Made by a program: the position numbers and the translations under genes
The notes under the pieces: model-generated
The model's database searches: none
The model's input: the letters and a program-made list of their open reading frames with translations, nothing else
What the model was told of the DNA's origin: nothing
Shown here: one piece after another, positions 11,601-20,487 of the stretch
Layout of the letters: each line of letters opens with the position of its first letter
Position numbering within the stretch: position 1 is the stretch's first letter
NCBI GenBank assembly: GCA_030248295.1
Contig: JASANH010001283.1
Location: 248,001 to 312,000, forward strand
Source of the DNA: Mesodorylaimus sp. YZB2_4
Taxonomy: Eukaryota; Nematoda; Enoplea; Dorylaimida; Dorylaimidae
DNA: 64,000 bases
Direction: 5' to 3'

Positions 11601-14600
11601 CTTATATATAACGTCATTTGGTTCACTCATCACATTGCGACGAAGCAGGCTACTTTACAATATAGAGAGAGCGAGACTCCCATCTCTTTACGATATACAG
11701 TATGACAAGTGTTTCTACTCGTTTCTGTTAGCCCTGTAGGAATTGAGCATTGTACGTTTTATCTCTTGACCTGAATGGTCTTCGCTTCTCTTCGGTAAAG
11801 GAACAATATAGATATCTCGTTAACGCTTCCACATTGCTCATCTCGCTACACATGCGCAAAAAAAAGACAAAATGCGTTTTGATCAAATTTAGAGATATCA
11901 TTAATCTGGGATTTACTAACTAGTAGTCGCAAAAAAAATTTTTTGCATAAATCATTGGGTAGCTTGTTAGTTTCAGACTAAAGAATGAAGCCATGGAAGC
12001 CGAGTTATAAGTAAAAATGTCTCAGCAAATGGAACCCATAGAAGTGAAGAACTGATTGAACCAATTGTGAGCAAAAACTGGTCCACGTGGGCAGTGCAGC
12101 AAACCGTCTGGCTGGTTTCTTTCTTGCATTGCACATGTGCTGCATTAGCTTTCCACTAGATAAATTCTGTGGCATATTTCTTTATTGCTTTGACATAACG
12201 ATTATGGTGATTTTGCACTGTTTTCATCAGCGAACTATATAACTGCAGGATAGGGATAGGAAGAGTAGGTGGACAGAGGGTGCGTTGGCATTTCGCTAAT
12301 GGCGGTGGCCTGAGGCTGTCGAGAGTTTTTCTGTTTTGAAGGACTTTTTATGAATGAATACCATGATCTTTTCGTATTGACCAAGCATGGCAAGAAGAAT
12401 GACATCCTTTTATCTTCTGCACGCAGTAGGTTCTGTTTCAGCAGCGTTTTACAAGAGCAGAATAGTGGGCTTGTCAGATAGGTACACGTTGTAACACCCT
12501 ACCTAACCATACAGATAACCTTTTTGGTGATTTCACGCTTTATCCATTGCATATTATCGTGTGCACTTTTTGTTGTGCACTATTGTACAGAGTGTGGTAT
12601 AAAAGCGTTTTAAAACATGAAGGCCCTTGCGTTCACAACTTGTACATAGAAGAGGTTTGAATCACTTTCTTCCATGTAAAGCGTGCTGGCAAACTTACTT
12701 GGGACGTTGGGTCATGCGATAGCTTTGCAGTAAATAATTAAAGTGAGCTAGCTTTAAACATAAATGTTTAATACTGTACATAGGACAACAATTTGGTAGC
12801 GCAAATATTGTGAGGCAAGGTTTCCTAGTTGCTTGTTGCAGGAAGAGAATGATAAGAAAATTGAAAAGGTTACTGACAGGTTTCACACATCTTTGGTGCA
12901 ATGGAAGCTGTTGAATATCAGGCAGCAAAAGTGCTAGCAGAGTGGGACGAAAGTGCTAGAATCTAAATTATAAAAATGGTTTTTTCTTCGATTTTAGGAC
13001 TTGTCACTGTACATAAATGAAGTAAAGAGAGATTGCGAAACGAGGCAAGTCATTCGTGATATTCAGTCAAGCATTAAGGACCTACACATGGTAAGAGAGC
13101 AGTGATTTATTGAGATATTAGTGAGTGTTAGACGTTGTTGGTTTTTTATAGCCTGAGAATACAGAACTGTGCGATTATGGACGATTGTTGAGGGATGGAG
13201 ATGTCAAGATTTTGGCTCATTCGGACAGGGATAAAAAGTGGAAGATGAGGTAGAGTATGATGAGAAATCATCATGGTGGGTTCAGAAACTAATTGCATTT
13301 GCTTCCAGATACGTTTTCGTCTTTGATAAAGTCTTGATGATATGTAAACAAGTCAAGGTAAGATTGTGACGTGTGCCCCAGTCATGAGTTTCGCATTGGA
13401 AAGTGAAAGGAAGTCTTGGATTTGTGATGGATTACGTATAAGCTGACTCGCTTTTTAGAACAATCACTACAGTTATAAAAACGCGTTGATTTTGGACGAT
13501 TATCGAATTGAGGATATGGAAAATAATAATAAACCCGTTTCTCTAATGACATTGTCCAAGGTGAGAATTATGCGATCGATCAAATATTATTTTTTTATGT
13601 TCAATTGTTTTCTTTAGCAGTGCAACTATTGTTGGTCGTTGGTTCATAACAAGGGTGACAATGTGTTCGTTATGGCAGTGAAGTCGAAAGAAGTAAAAGA
13701 ACATTGGATTCAGGCCATAAATACGGCGCAGTAAGTGATATGGAGTTTGAGAGTTGATCGAAATTATTGATTGATTTCGACATTTAGCGATAACGTATCA
13801 CCTGCGGCATCGCATAAACTGGATCATTCATTTTTATATTATTCATTCGACGAAGCAACCGAGTGCGTAGTTTGTGGAAAATTGTTGCGTGGATTATTCT
13901 TCCAGGGATATAAATGCACAACTGCCGGTATGGATTGGCGATTTGTCGTACCTGAAACCTTTTTTTACGCTGATATGCAGTCATGTGGCGCTCGCACTCT
14001 GATTTGGTTTATCTGTTCTTTTTCGTTAGTGCTAATCAGAGTGCGTAAAATTAGGGTTGAGATGTGCAAAATACAGTTTTGGCTGAAATCGCTTAAATGT
14101 GTAATTTAGGTGCAAGTGCGCTTTAGGTGGAAGTGAAATGGCGGGGATGCTGATTATGGGATTTAGTAATATGTACTGACTGATTTTGTTTCAGGGTGTA
14201 GCGCTGTCGTCCACAAGGAATGTATTCCACAAAGTCACGGCTGTGGTCAATTATTTGAGCGGAATACGACACCTCATCGACGAGGTGCTGGAATGGCAGC
14301 GGCTGCGTCGACCAAGCGTGCATTTTCTTTTGATCGTAAGTGATAGGGTTTGTATGCAGATTGGAATGGGTGAGCTGGTGAAATGTGTTAGTGATTTTGC
14401 TGTGGTATACGGGCGAGTGTGGGTGTGGGTGGGTGGAATAATCAGTCTTTTGCAAGTAATATGCCCCACATGGGGTTGTGGGCGTAGGTAGTACCTAGGT
14501 CTTAGGCTGATGTTGGTTGGTGGCGGGTGCCTTGTCGACTTCATAACTGGTTAGTGTGTTTCAGAATCACGTCACGTGGTGGTAGCTGTGAAATCATTCA

Positions 14601-15971
14601 ATGGTAACAACGGTGGTCCTGATTATTTATCGTTCAATGAGAATGATGTCATCGAAGTGATGTCGATGGAGACTGGTCTGCAGGGCTGGTGGACTGGGCG
14701 TGTATTGCGGGGTGATAACGTTGGACGACTGGGGCTATTCCCTTGCGATCACGTGCGCTTGCCTACGGTAGGGGATTTGTGGGAGGTGGGGATGAAGGTG
14801 ATTAGGGAAATTTTTGTGGATGTTTTAGAAAGATAGAAATACGACCATGCTGACGAGACCATCATCGTTCGAAGTACCACTTCAAAATGCTCAAGGGAGA
14901 CCGAATTCGTTTCCGCCACGTTCTTCGCCGTCTGTTGGTTCAATGGATACGGCTTCCTTGCCGCCCTATGTGAATTTGGATGATTTGCATCAACATCCGT
15001 GGTGAGAAGATTTGGTGCTGTGTTGAGGGTGGTGCGAGAATGTTTCTAATTATTTTAGGTATGTTGGAAAAATGGAGAGATTGAAGGCAGAGACGTATTT
15101 GAAAGGCTTTCCGACTGGAACATTCTTGATTCGGTTCAGTACGACTCAAGAAAAATATGTCATCAGTGTGAGGTAAGTGCAGAATAAGTGCAGTGGTAGA
15201 AGGACTGATAGATTTGTTTCCGATTAATTAATTGATCTATCAGTGATTGACAGTCGATCGATCGATGCTCGATCACAAATCTATATAAATGTAATTGATA
15301 ATTGAAAATCAATAGGTATCGATTATTGTATTGGTCAATCGACAGTCGATCATGAGTATAGCATTGGTCTAATCGATAAGACAACTACTAATAGATCTGT
15401 CTGATATCGATTGGCTTATCGATCAATCTCTGATGTAAAATTGGACCTATAATTGTTGAACGATTCTGACAGATTTTGGACTGTTGTTTTTGTGATCGAT
15501 CATTTGAAGTGGCTTAACTCTAATCGATCTTTCATATTTTAGCTACGAAGCTGACGTAAAGCACGTGAAAGTGGAACGTACTGAAGGCGATCAATATTTT
15601 TTGGATACGGGCCGATTTTTTGGATCGTTGGTTGAGTTAGTGGCATTTTATCAATGCAACAGTTTGAAAGAAAGCTTTACAACATTGGACACAACACTGA
15701 AATTCCCAATCACGACGTTGATCGTCGGCTACGCAATTGCGTTGCATAATTTTCAAGCCACAGCGCCCAATATGATCTCGTTGAGGCGCGATGATTTTGT
15801 CATTATCGTGAATAAGAAGGATAGCGAGGGGGGATGGTGGAAGGGCAAGGTGGCTGATAAGGTAAGGGCGGTGTGGAGGGAGGAGGATTAGAAAGATAAT
15901 GAATAATTCATTTTTAGATTGGTTACTTTCCGCTGGCTTATGTGGGAGAAATTGAGGCAACACCTACTTGA
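2686..15971 (+). CDS. vav: Vav family Rho/Rac guanine nucleotide exchange factor, complete 20-exon gene
   Basis: Joined exons: 2686-2958, 5606-5781, 6022-6214, 6427-6519, 6581-6649, 7756-8028, 8345-8440, 8865-8936, 12998-13090, 13152-13249, 13309-13357, 13459-13560, 13618-13730, 13788-13927, 14195-14335, 14565-14767, 14829-15001, 15059-15172, 15543-15861, 15918-15971. All boundaries are GT-AG, the phases agree, and the total is 2844 nt (947 aa plus TGA). Approximate domain order: calponin homology 27-145, acidic tyrosine segment 150-214, DH 222-446, PH 450-566, zinc-binding C1 580-632, SH3 662-727, proline-rich linker, SH2 786-880, SH3 881-942. This order is diagnostic of Vav, a cytosolic exchange factor that activates Rac/Rho GTPases downstream of tyrosine kinases. 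Vertebrate Vav proteins are about 845 aa. The extra length here is partly a Ser-rich loop inside the DH domain. Intron 8 hosts a separate GPCR gene. Exons were placed by reading homology and splice sites; no transcript evidence was available. Confidence 0.95.
2959..5605 (+). other. vav intron 1 with degenerate repeats
   Basis: A 2.6-kb intron without a credible gene. It contains a G10 run near 3440 and two diverged copies of one segment (about 4190-4390 and 4680-4860, sharing the words CCGTATCCATATTTGC and TGTGCA). It also contains a tRNA-like B-box segment near 5345-5410. Confidence 0.5.
5345..5410 (+). repeat. tRNA-like/SINE fragment
   Basis: The segment ending GTTCGATTCCCACTCAG looks like a tRNA T-arm/B box. 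It is preceded by an anticodon-arm-like TGATCCAAAGG. The acceptor stem and A box are not convincing, so I read it as a tRNA-derived repeat fragment and not a functional tRNA. Confidence 0.35.
6022..6214 (+). other. vav: Vav acidic autoinhibitory region with three tyrosines (exon 3)
   Basis: The exon encodes an acidic stretch with tyrosines at about residues 172, 189 and 201 in the contexts DAIYRNL, EETYDQL and DKIYDHI. Their order and spacing resemble Tyr142, Tyr160 and Tyr174 of mammalian Vav1, whose phosphorylation releases autoinhibition of the DH domain. The mode of regulation is inferred from this conservation. Confidence 0.85.
6650..7755 (+). other. vav intron 5
   Basis: A 1.1-kb intron. 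Open frames are present but none resembles a known protein or carries convincing splice sites. I see no clear repeat in it. Confidence 0.4.
8937..12997 (+). other. vav intron 8 hosting a nested gene
   Basis: This 4.06-kb intron separates the exon ending GLDSML from the exon beginning DLSLYINEV. It contains the complete intronless GPCR gene at 10135-11556 on the same strand. The flanks (8937-10134 and 11557-12997) show no other credible coding exon. Confidence 0.85.
10135..11556 (+). CDS. Class A peptide-type GPCR nested in vav intron, intronless
   Basis: A single 473-codon ORF (ATG 10135, stop TAG) with seven hydrophobic segments. Recognisable landmarks are: TM1 [11 protein letters not shown]2 [12 protein letters not shown] with the conserved Asp; WKFLCKMY before TM3 with the conserved Cys; an ECL2 cysteine in [10 protein letters not shown]5 with VIPAASF; TM6 [13 protein letters not shown] (CWxP); TM7 [10 protein letters not shown]. 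This pattern fits the rhodopsin-family peptide/somatostatin-like receptors of invertebrates. It is unusual in lacking an acidic-Arg-aromatic DRY triplet after TM3 (the site reads LSGFFYLNL) and in having HPILY for NPxxY. An alternative in-frame ATG lies at 10171. The long C-terminal tail is rich in Ser/Arg. The ligand is unknown. Confidence 0.88.
   Translation: MVSDLMIVGSVSMEDIGDLIGHKYDNSSMVMMNAEQDVSSESLSGFRMAIFVAYFTLFAVGLVGNLWVICVVSIVVRQPRTEAPRSFQIFILALCACDLVVLSFLVVFLADVVNGEWAFWNWKFLCKMYICSESLNKFCAPFLLAALSGFFYLNLKREIDLDGENTISAAARRRSSISTGSFHSRRWAGSASLALIVIWICIGLALLSMTPLYKYSDLLHMISHNSSHAMILNTKCAFYPPEHVMTGFVVYSFVGGYVIPAASFTFFYCAILARVHKQHLASSARLGSHDSVPCYFWRLVKTTLGLVVFYLICWSPFYAMSLYQYFSPSDQADSIWVMISYFVHMLPYIHSTGHPILYTLLNKALKSDFEKVKSRLIAARRRKSEMLSTGSGSSRRMTVASIRSQRSGSGTSSVVALLNFRKEECPKRAWLVWRNPHIALNDCDLYGTISGSHGNGTVVSDGCWTPTVRVEKS
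13152..13730 (+). other. vav: Vav PH domain, exons 10-13
   Basis: The exons encode [35 protein letters not shown], a lysine-rich loop, [13 protein letters not shown] and [10 protein letters not shown]. The closing helix carries the invariant PH tryptophan. PH domains of Vav bind phosphoinositides and pack against the DH domain. Exon 13 begins at a tandem TAGCAG acceptor, so two isoforms differing by one Gln are possible. Confidence 0.85.
13788..14335 (+). other. vav: Vav C1 zinc-binding domain, exons 14-15
   Basis: Exon 14 supplies H-x12-C-x2-C-x13-C (HSFLYYSF...CVVC...QGYKC) and exon 15 supplies C-x4-H-x2-C-x6-C (CSAVVHKEC...GC). The only GT donor in the right phase (at 13928) puts four residues, not two, between the third and fourth metal cysteines. 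This is an atypical C1 spacing. Either the loop is longer here or a non-canonical donor is used. Confidence 0.8.
14565..15001 (+). other. vav: Vav N-terminal SH3 domain and proline-rich linker, exons 16-17
   Basis: Exon 16 encodes [30 protein letters not shown] and GLFPCDHVR, a complete SH3 fold. Exon 17 encodes a Pro/Ser-rich linker ([21 protein letters not shown]) leading to the SH2 domain. Confidence 0.85.
15059..15971 (+). other. vav: Vav SH2 and C-terminal SH3 domains, exons 18-20
   Basis: Exon 18 encodes [12 protein letters not shown] and GTFLIRFS with the phosphotyrosine-binding Arg at about residue 811. Exon 19 completes the SH2 domain ([25 protein letters not shown]) and begins SH3 ([20 protein letters not shown]). 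Exon 20 encodes [17 protein letters not shown] and the TGA. SH2 links Vav to tyrosine-phosphorylated receptors and adaptors. Confidence 0.92.
15173..15542 (+). repeat. ATCGAT-rich intron 18 of vav
   Basis: The 370-base intron between exons 18 and 19 is unusually rich in GATCGA, ATCGAT and CGATC words, many overlapping. It looks like a degenerate short tandem tract, unlike the other vav introns. Confidence 0.5.
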
Positions 15972-18860
15972 TCGTGATTCGGGCATTTGATGGGTGAGGA
16001 TACTCAATGATAGCGTAGGGATGGAGATGGTATGTGTAAGGCATTACTTCGCTTACCTACTTTGAATATGAAGGGTAAATGATGTGTAGTTGCGCGCCAG
16101 CTCTATTGTACATAAGATGTGGTCAGCAAGCGTATTTTTGATTTTTTTGGATAACTTTTTTTGAATTTTACTTTAAATTGTCAGTCATATTCTAGTATAG
16201 GCATAGGTTTTGATGTTTTTTTGGTGGATGAGGAGGGATAAGTATTTTGTGCGGTGTTGGAAAGGCATATCTTTTGCGCCTCAATCAAATCCGTCCAGTC
16301 GAGTTTAGCCTTTGTTTACTTAAATTTGAATTATCTGCCCGTTTGATTGGTGCCTGATATGTTATTTGGCGTATTGTGCGGGGTCATGATGTGCTTTGGA
16401 TGAATTTAAGGGGTTGAGAAGACGTGTTTACTGTGCTTACACAAGATACATGTTGTACACATGTACAAGAAAATCACGCGTGGATCGCCTGCCGCAACCA
16501 CTAGTCAGTGATCAGTGCATGTGGATTTGATCAGTCGAGAAATATGAGATCATGAGGGTCGAATGAAGGCGATATGCACGTATTATCCAATTCTAGGGCC
16601 TGGGAGAATAATGTATTTCACAATTCGATGGGTGTCTGGATCTGAAATGAGGAAAATTATTGGATCTCTGTATATCATACGTGGTAACATATATCCATTC
16701 CGGTTGGGAACGGTGGCTCACATGCGCATGCTGGTCTGTGATTTGGGGCAGGGCAGATTCAACATATGATATCGCCTGAATCAGAATTTAAGGCAGTAGC
16801 AGCTACAGTATGCGCATACGTTGAGGGGCACCAAACTTTGGTCCGATTAGCTTGGTTTTGCGAAGACAGCTAGGATTGATGTTTTAATATGAAATTTGGT
16901 AGAGTTCGTCTGTTTTCGCCCCGGTCGGTGGTGTAGCGGTGAGAGGCTTTTGTCACAGTATGTTTGGCGGAGCTGAACACTGGTCGGCCTGGGTTCAACT
17001 GGCTGTCTCTCCACCTTGCAAGCCTGCCAGTGGGTGACTCATTCTTCATCCCTCCTAGAGAGGCCCTGTAAGCCTCTCGAATCCCAGCCTCTATCAGCCT
17101 GGTTCATAAGTGGGAACAGGCTCGGTATGGTTACCCCCTCGACATCGCCATGGGACACGCCCTCTTGCCTGGCATGCAGCCCAGGTTGACCCTAATCGAT
17201 GGCAAATAGAGTCAACTTACAGCCCCAGCCACCAGCAGGAACCTAAAAAAGTCTGTCACTTCATTTGTGATAGCTTTAGAAAAAAGTGTGTTCCTGATAA
17301 TGGGCAATATAGAATGAGGTGGTGGGGTATCTTACCTCTTATGGCGATGACCCTCTTTGATAGTGGTTGCCATTTATGAACTGCTCTGGCCTCAGTTATT
17401 TGACAAGTGCTCAATAAAATGGTTGATAAACAGAGTAGCACGATTGCCCACTTTATCATCACTCTGTCCTTCCAAACAGCCTGACCTCACTCGCCGACTC
17501 AACTGTCTGCCGTAGAAAATGATAACTGCTGCTTATATGTGGCGGGCAGGTCAGCCAAGTCAGTTGTCAATGACAGTGCATCCGCGAAGCCTGTGCCACC
17601 CACACGGACTGTTCGTGTAACCACGCCACTAAAACACCTGACAAACTTGACGTAGCACTGCAATAGGAAATGGCGTATTGTGGACGTAGGTGCATTGGGT
17701 ATGTGCGACAATGGACTGATGAGCTGGTCGGTCGATAACGGGAGGTGTCACGAGGCTGAGCAAGGTTACGCCCCTGTTACTGATTATGCACACTACTCGC
17801 AATGTTTGGCCTCCATGCATAAACAAAGGAAGCGGGATAATGGAAACGGAAACAAAAAAAGAGTCTGGAGTTGATAAGACAACGATGTGTGGTAGTTAAG
17901 CTAACAAAAGGGAAAAGACTTGCGCATGTTGTTTGGTGACTTCATAACAAACAACCAGTCACTTCTGGTCATCTACTGTACTCTGGCTACGCGCGGCTCG
18001 CCACCACCACGCACAGCGCCAGCTGGGGGCGAGACGCCAGCGCCATCTAGCGCTCAATCTGAAATGCCAAAGTTTTGAACTTGATTTTCAAATTCAAACC
18101 TTCCCCCCTCCCCAAAAACGTCATTGTTGTGCCGTAGGTCCCTACCGAACAGCGAAGATGAAAATGAGTCAGAAAAAAAATTTTAGCGGAAGTGAATTGA
18201 CGTAAGCGAGAAACTATGAATATGTGATTATGTGATAAGAAAGAAGATATGCAAACATTCATGCCAGTTCGAGTCACTTTGACGCACTTTTTATGTTGCT
18301 CTGCTACTAATATGAATACATAAAATAGTTGGCACTAAAATCATGCATGCGCAGCATGAGATCGAATGCTTTTATCGATGGATTTCGCAGCTTTTTTCGG
18401 GCTGGCAGGTGAAATTGATCAATCTTCGGACATCATTTTTTGCTCCCGAATAAGAAGGAAATTCCTTAGAAGCAGGATTAGAACGAGCATTCTCCTTAGT
18501 TTTGCTCACATTGCGTGTCGAAGCAAGTGAGAGCTGGTGTTTGGCGATAACAAAATCGTTGTATGAATGGATAAACTAACGAAACTTATTTTAGCATCAA
18601 GCGCAGCAGAAACAAGTTGTTTGTTCGATCTGTTGAACCAAGGCAATACCGGACCAACAGTATGAGCTAAAGCCTGGGATGAGAAAGAAAGTGATAAGAC
18701 ATGTAAAACAAAAGAGTGTTGGATAATGCGATATTCATTCGAAATATAACCATTTTTATAACCATGATTATGCTCACAGGCTCCTTGCTCACCAGTATGT
18801 TTACAGTTCGCATTAGAAATTGGCAGCTTCCTTTGGTTTTTTGACATTCACGCATTTTAT
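15972..18860. other. Intergenic region 3' of vav
   Basis: Includes the vav 3' UTR, whose end I cannot fix. It holds a tRNA-like SINE head at about 16921-17010 and otherwise no convincing gene. The open frames on both strands lack motifs and recognisable splice context. Confidence 0.4.
16921..17010 (+). repeat. tRNA-derived SINE-like element
   Basis: Contains an A-box-like GGTGTAGCGGTGAGAGGC near 16928 and a B-box-like GGGTTCAACTGG near 16992, about 60 bases apart as in tRNA-derived SINEs. No foldable, intact tRNA is seen. Confidence 0.45.
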
Positions 18861-19186
18861 TTCCATTTTTCCGCTCCGTTCCGAGTTAGTGCCCAATATA
18901 ACGAGACTGATCCTCCCCTCTCTGACTTTGTGAAAATTGAAGACGCGTCTTACACTTAAAAGAGAATCGCACACCAACTATCAGACAGATGCAGCTGGAA
19001 TGGCTACAATCTTACTCAACAGCTCAATGTGCCTGGACAAGAATATGAATGCACTGTCATCATCTCCATGGTTTTTTATCGTTCTATTGCTTGTGTCACT
19101 AAAAACTCAATCTTCCCTCGCATTCTATTCGAAAAAATTTTTCCTTTACATTTCAGACACATTTTGCACCTTCCGCATTTTTTGAA

Positions 19187-20281
19187 GGGCGGGTATTGTG
19201 TCGCGAGACCGCGCACATACCCTTTGAGGTGACGCCAGGTGCTCCGCCTCCAATCTCAGCCAATCAGACACCAGGGAGCAGGTCACCTACCCCTGACTAG
19301 TCACCCGTACCACAGAAAGCAGATAGAGGTAGGGCACTACCGTTTGGTAGAGGTAGGGGGTGCCAAAAGATAGGATTACCAATTGGTAACGGGTATAGGT
19401 AGAGACAGGCCTACCGCTACCACTGAATGTGGGTTGGGAAAAGATAGAACTACCTGATCTTTGCTGCCAGCAATCCATTACGTTTTTCTGTTAAACTCCG
19501 CTAATAAGTCTGCACTTAGAAGGAAACAGGTTTTTCTGCCCATTATAAGTGGCGGCAACACATCAAATAACCATGGCTGCCGGGGAGAAAGGCTGACATT
19601 GTTCCGCATTTAGATAGGTCGACTACCTTATCCTACCCATTGTCTATCATTCTGTCCAGGCATCCCATCTTTTGCGCGCTCTTTCGTATTGATTTCTTTC
19701 CCCACCCTTTGGCTACCCTCCTCTAGAGCAGGGTAGCCAAATGATAGGGTAGACATCTACCTCTACCAGTTGGCTCCCTCTAGCTGCTCTTTCTGTGGTA
19801 CTGGTAAGGGTGAGGATAGCCCTGTCTCTACCTCCAGGTAGGCCTATCTTGGCCAAAAGGTACCCCCTACCTGCTTTCTGTGGTACTGGTAAGGGTGAGG
19901 ATAGCCCAGTCTCTACCTCCAGGTAGGCCTATCTTGGCCAAAAGGTACCCCCTACCTGCTTTCTGTGGTACGAGGATAGCCCTGTCTCTACCTCCAGGTA
20001 GGCCTATCTTGGCCAAAAGGTACCCCCTACCTGCTTTCTGTGGTACTGGTAAGGGTGAGGATAGCCCAGTCTCTACCTCCAGGTAGGCCTATCTTGGCCA
20101 AAAGGTACCCCCTACCTGCTTTCTGTGGTACTGGTAAGGGTGAGGATAGCCCTGTCTCTACCTCCAGGTAGGCCTATCTTGGCCAAAAGGTACCCCCTAC
20201 CTGCTTTCTGTGGTACGGCCTGTGGTCATTGACGAGAAGACAGGAGAAATAGTCGCAGCCCCTGCCCTATACCCGCGCTTT
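19187..20281. mobile_element. Non-autonomous DNA element (family B) with internal minisatellite
   Basis: The element begins GGGCGGGTAT and ends ATACCCGCGC, so its termini are inverted. In unit B the corresponding site (near 34128-34145) runs directly from the flanking CCGCATTTCT into TATGAGGGGCTCC, through a TTAA-containing junction. The insertion therefore post-dates the duplication. No transposase is encoded. Related copies: 27137-27604, 28070-28285, 37808-38010. Confidence 0.75.
19801..20215. repeat. Minisatellite, five units of about 85 bp
   Basis: Units start with CTGGTAAGGGTGAGGATAGC at 19801, 19886, 20046 and 20131. A shortened 75-bp unit lies at 19971, lacking the first bases. Each unit carries CTACCTCCAGGTAGG and ends in GCTTTCTGTGGTA. 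The units differ by very few bases, which indicates recent amplification inside the family B element. Confidence 0.9.
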
Positions 20282-20375
20282 AAAAAGTATAAAAGGGGCT
20301 CCATGCTTTTGTAGGAAACAGCCGCTGCAAAGCAGATGCAGCTCTAATAAAATAGCATTTGGCAATTGACAAGAA

Positions 20376-20381
20376 TTTATT
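20376..20381 (-). terminator. Poly(A) signal AATAAA of leishmanolysin copy A
   Basis: AATAAA on the minus strand lies about 110 bases after the stop codon. The same hexamer is kept in copy B at 34231-34236. Confidence 0.6.
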
Positions 20382-20487
20382 GTTAAACAATTCTGAAGCA
20401 AAAGCTTATTAAAATCAACACTCGCAAGTTTTTTCGATTATGCAACTCACTGTATTAATTAAACATTTTCTTATATTCTCCTAGATA

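Larger units (their letters stand above)
6427..13090 (+). other. vav: Vav DH (RhoGEF) domain, exons 4-9
   Basis: Exons 4 and 5 encode [18 protein letters not shown] and [19 protein letters not shown] (helix 1 region). Exon 6 encodes [13 protein letters not shown], then a Ser/Gly-rich insertion of about 30 residues, then [19 protein letters not shown]. Exon 7 encodes [20 protein letters not shown], the most conserved DH segment. Exons 8 and 9 complete the domain with INEVKRD. This is the catalytic exchange domain. The Ser-rich insertion is not typical of vertebrate Vav. Confidence 0.9.
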
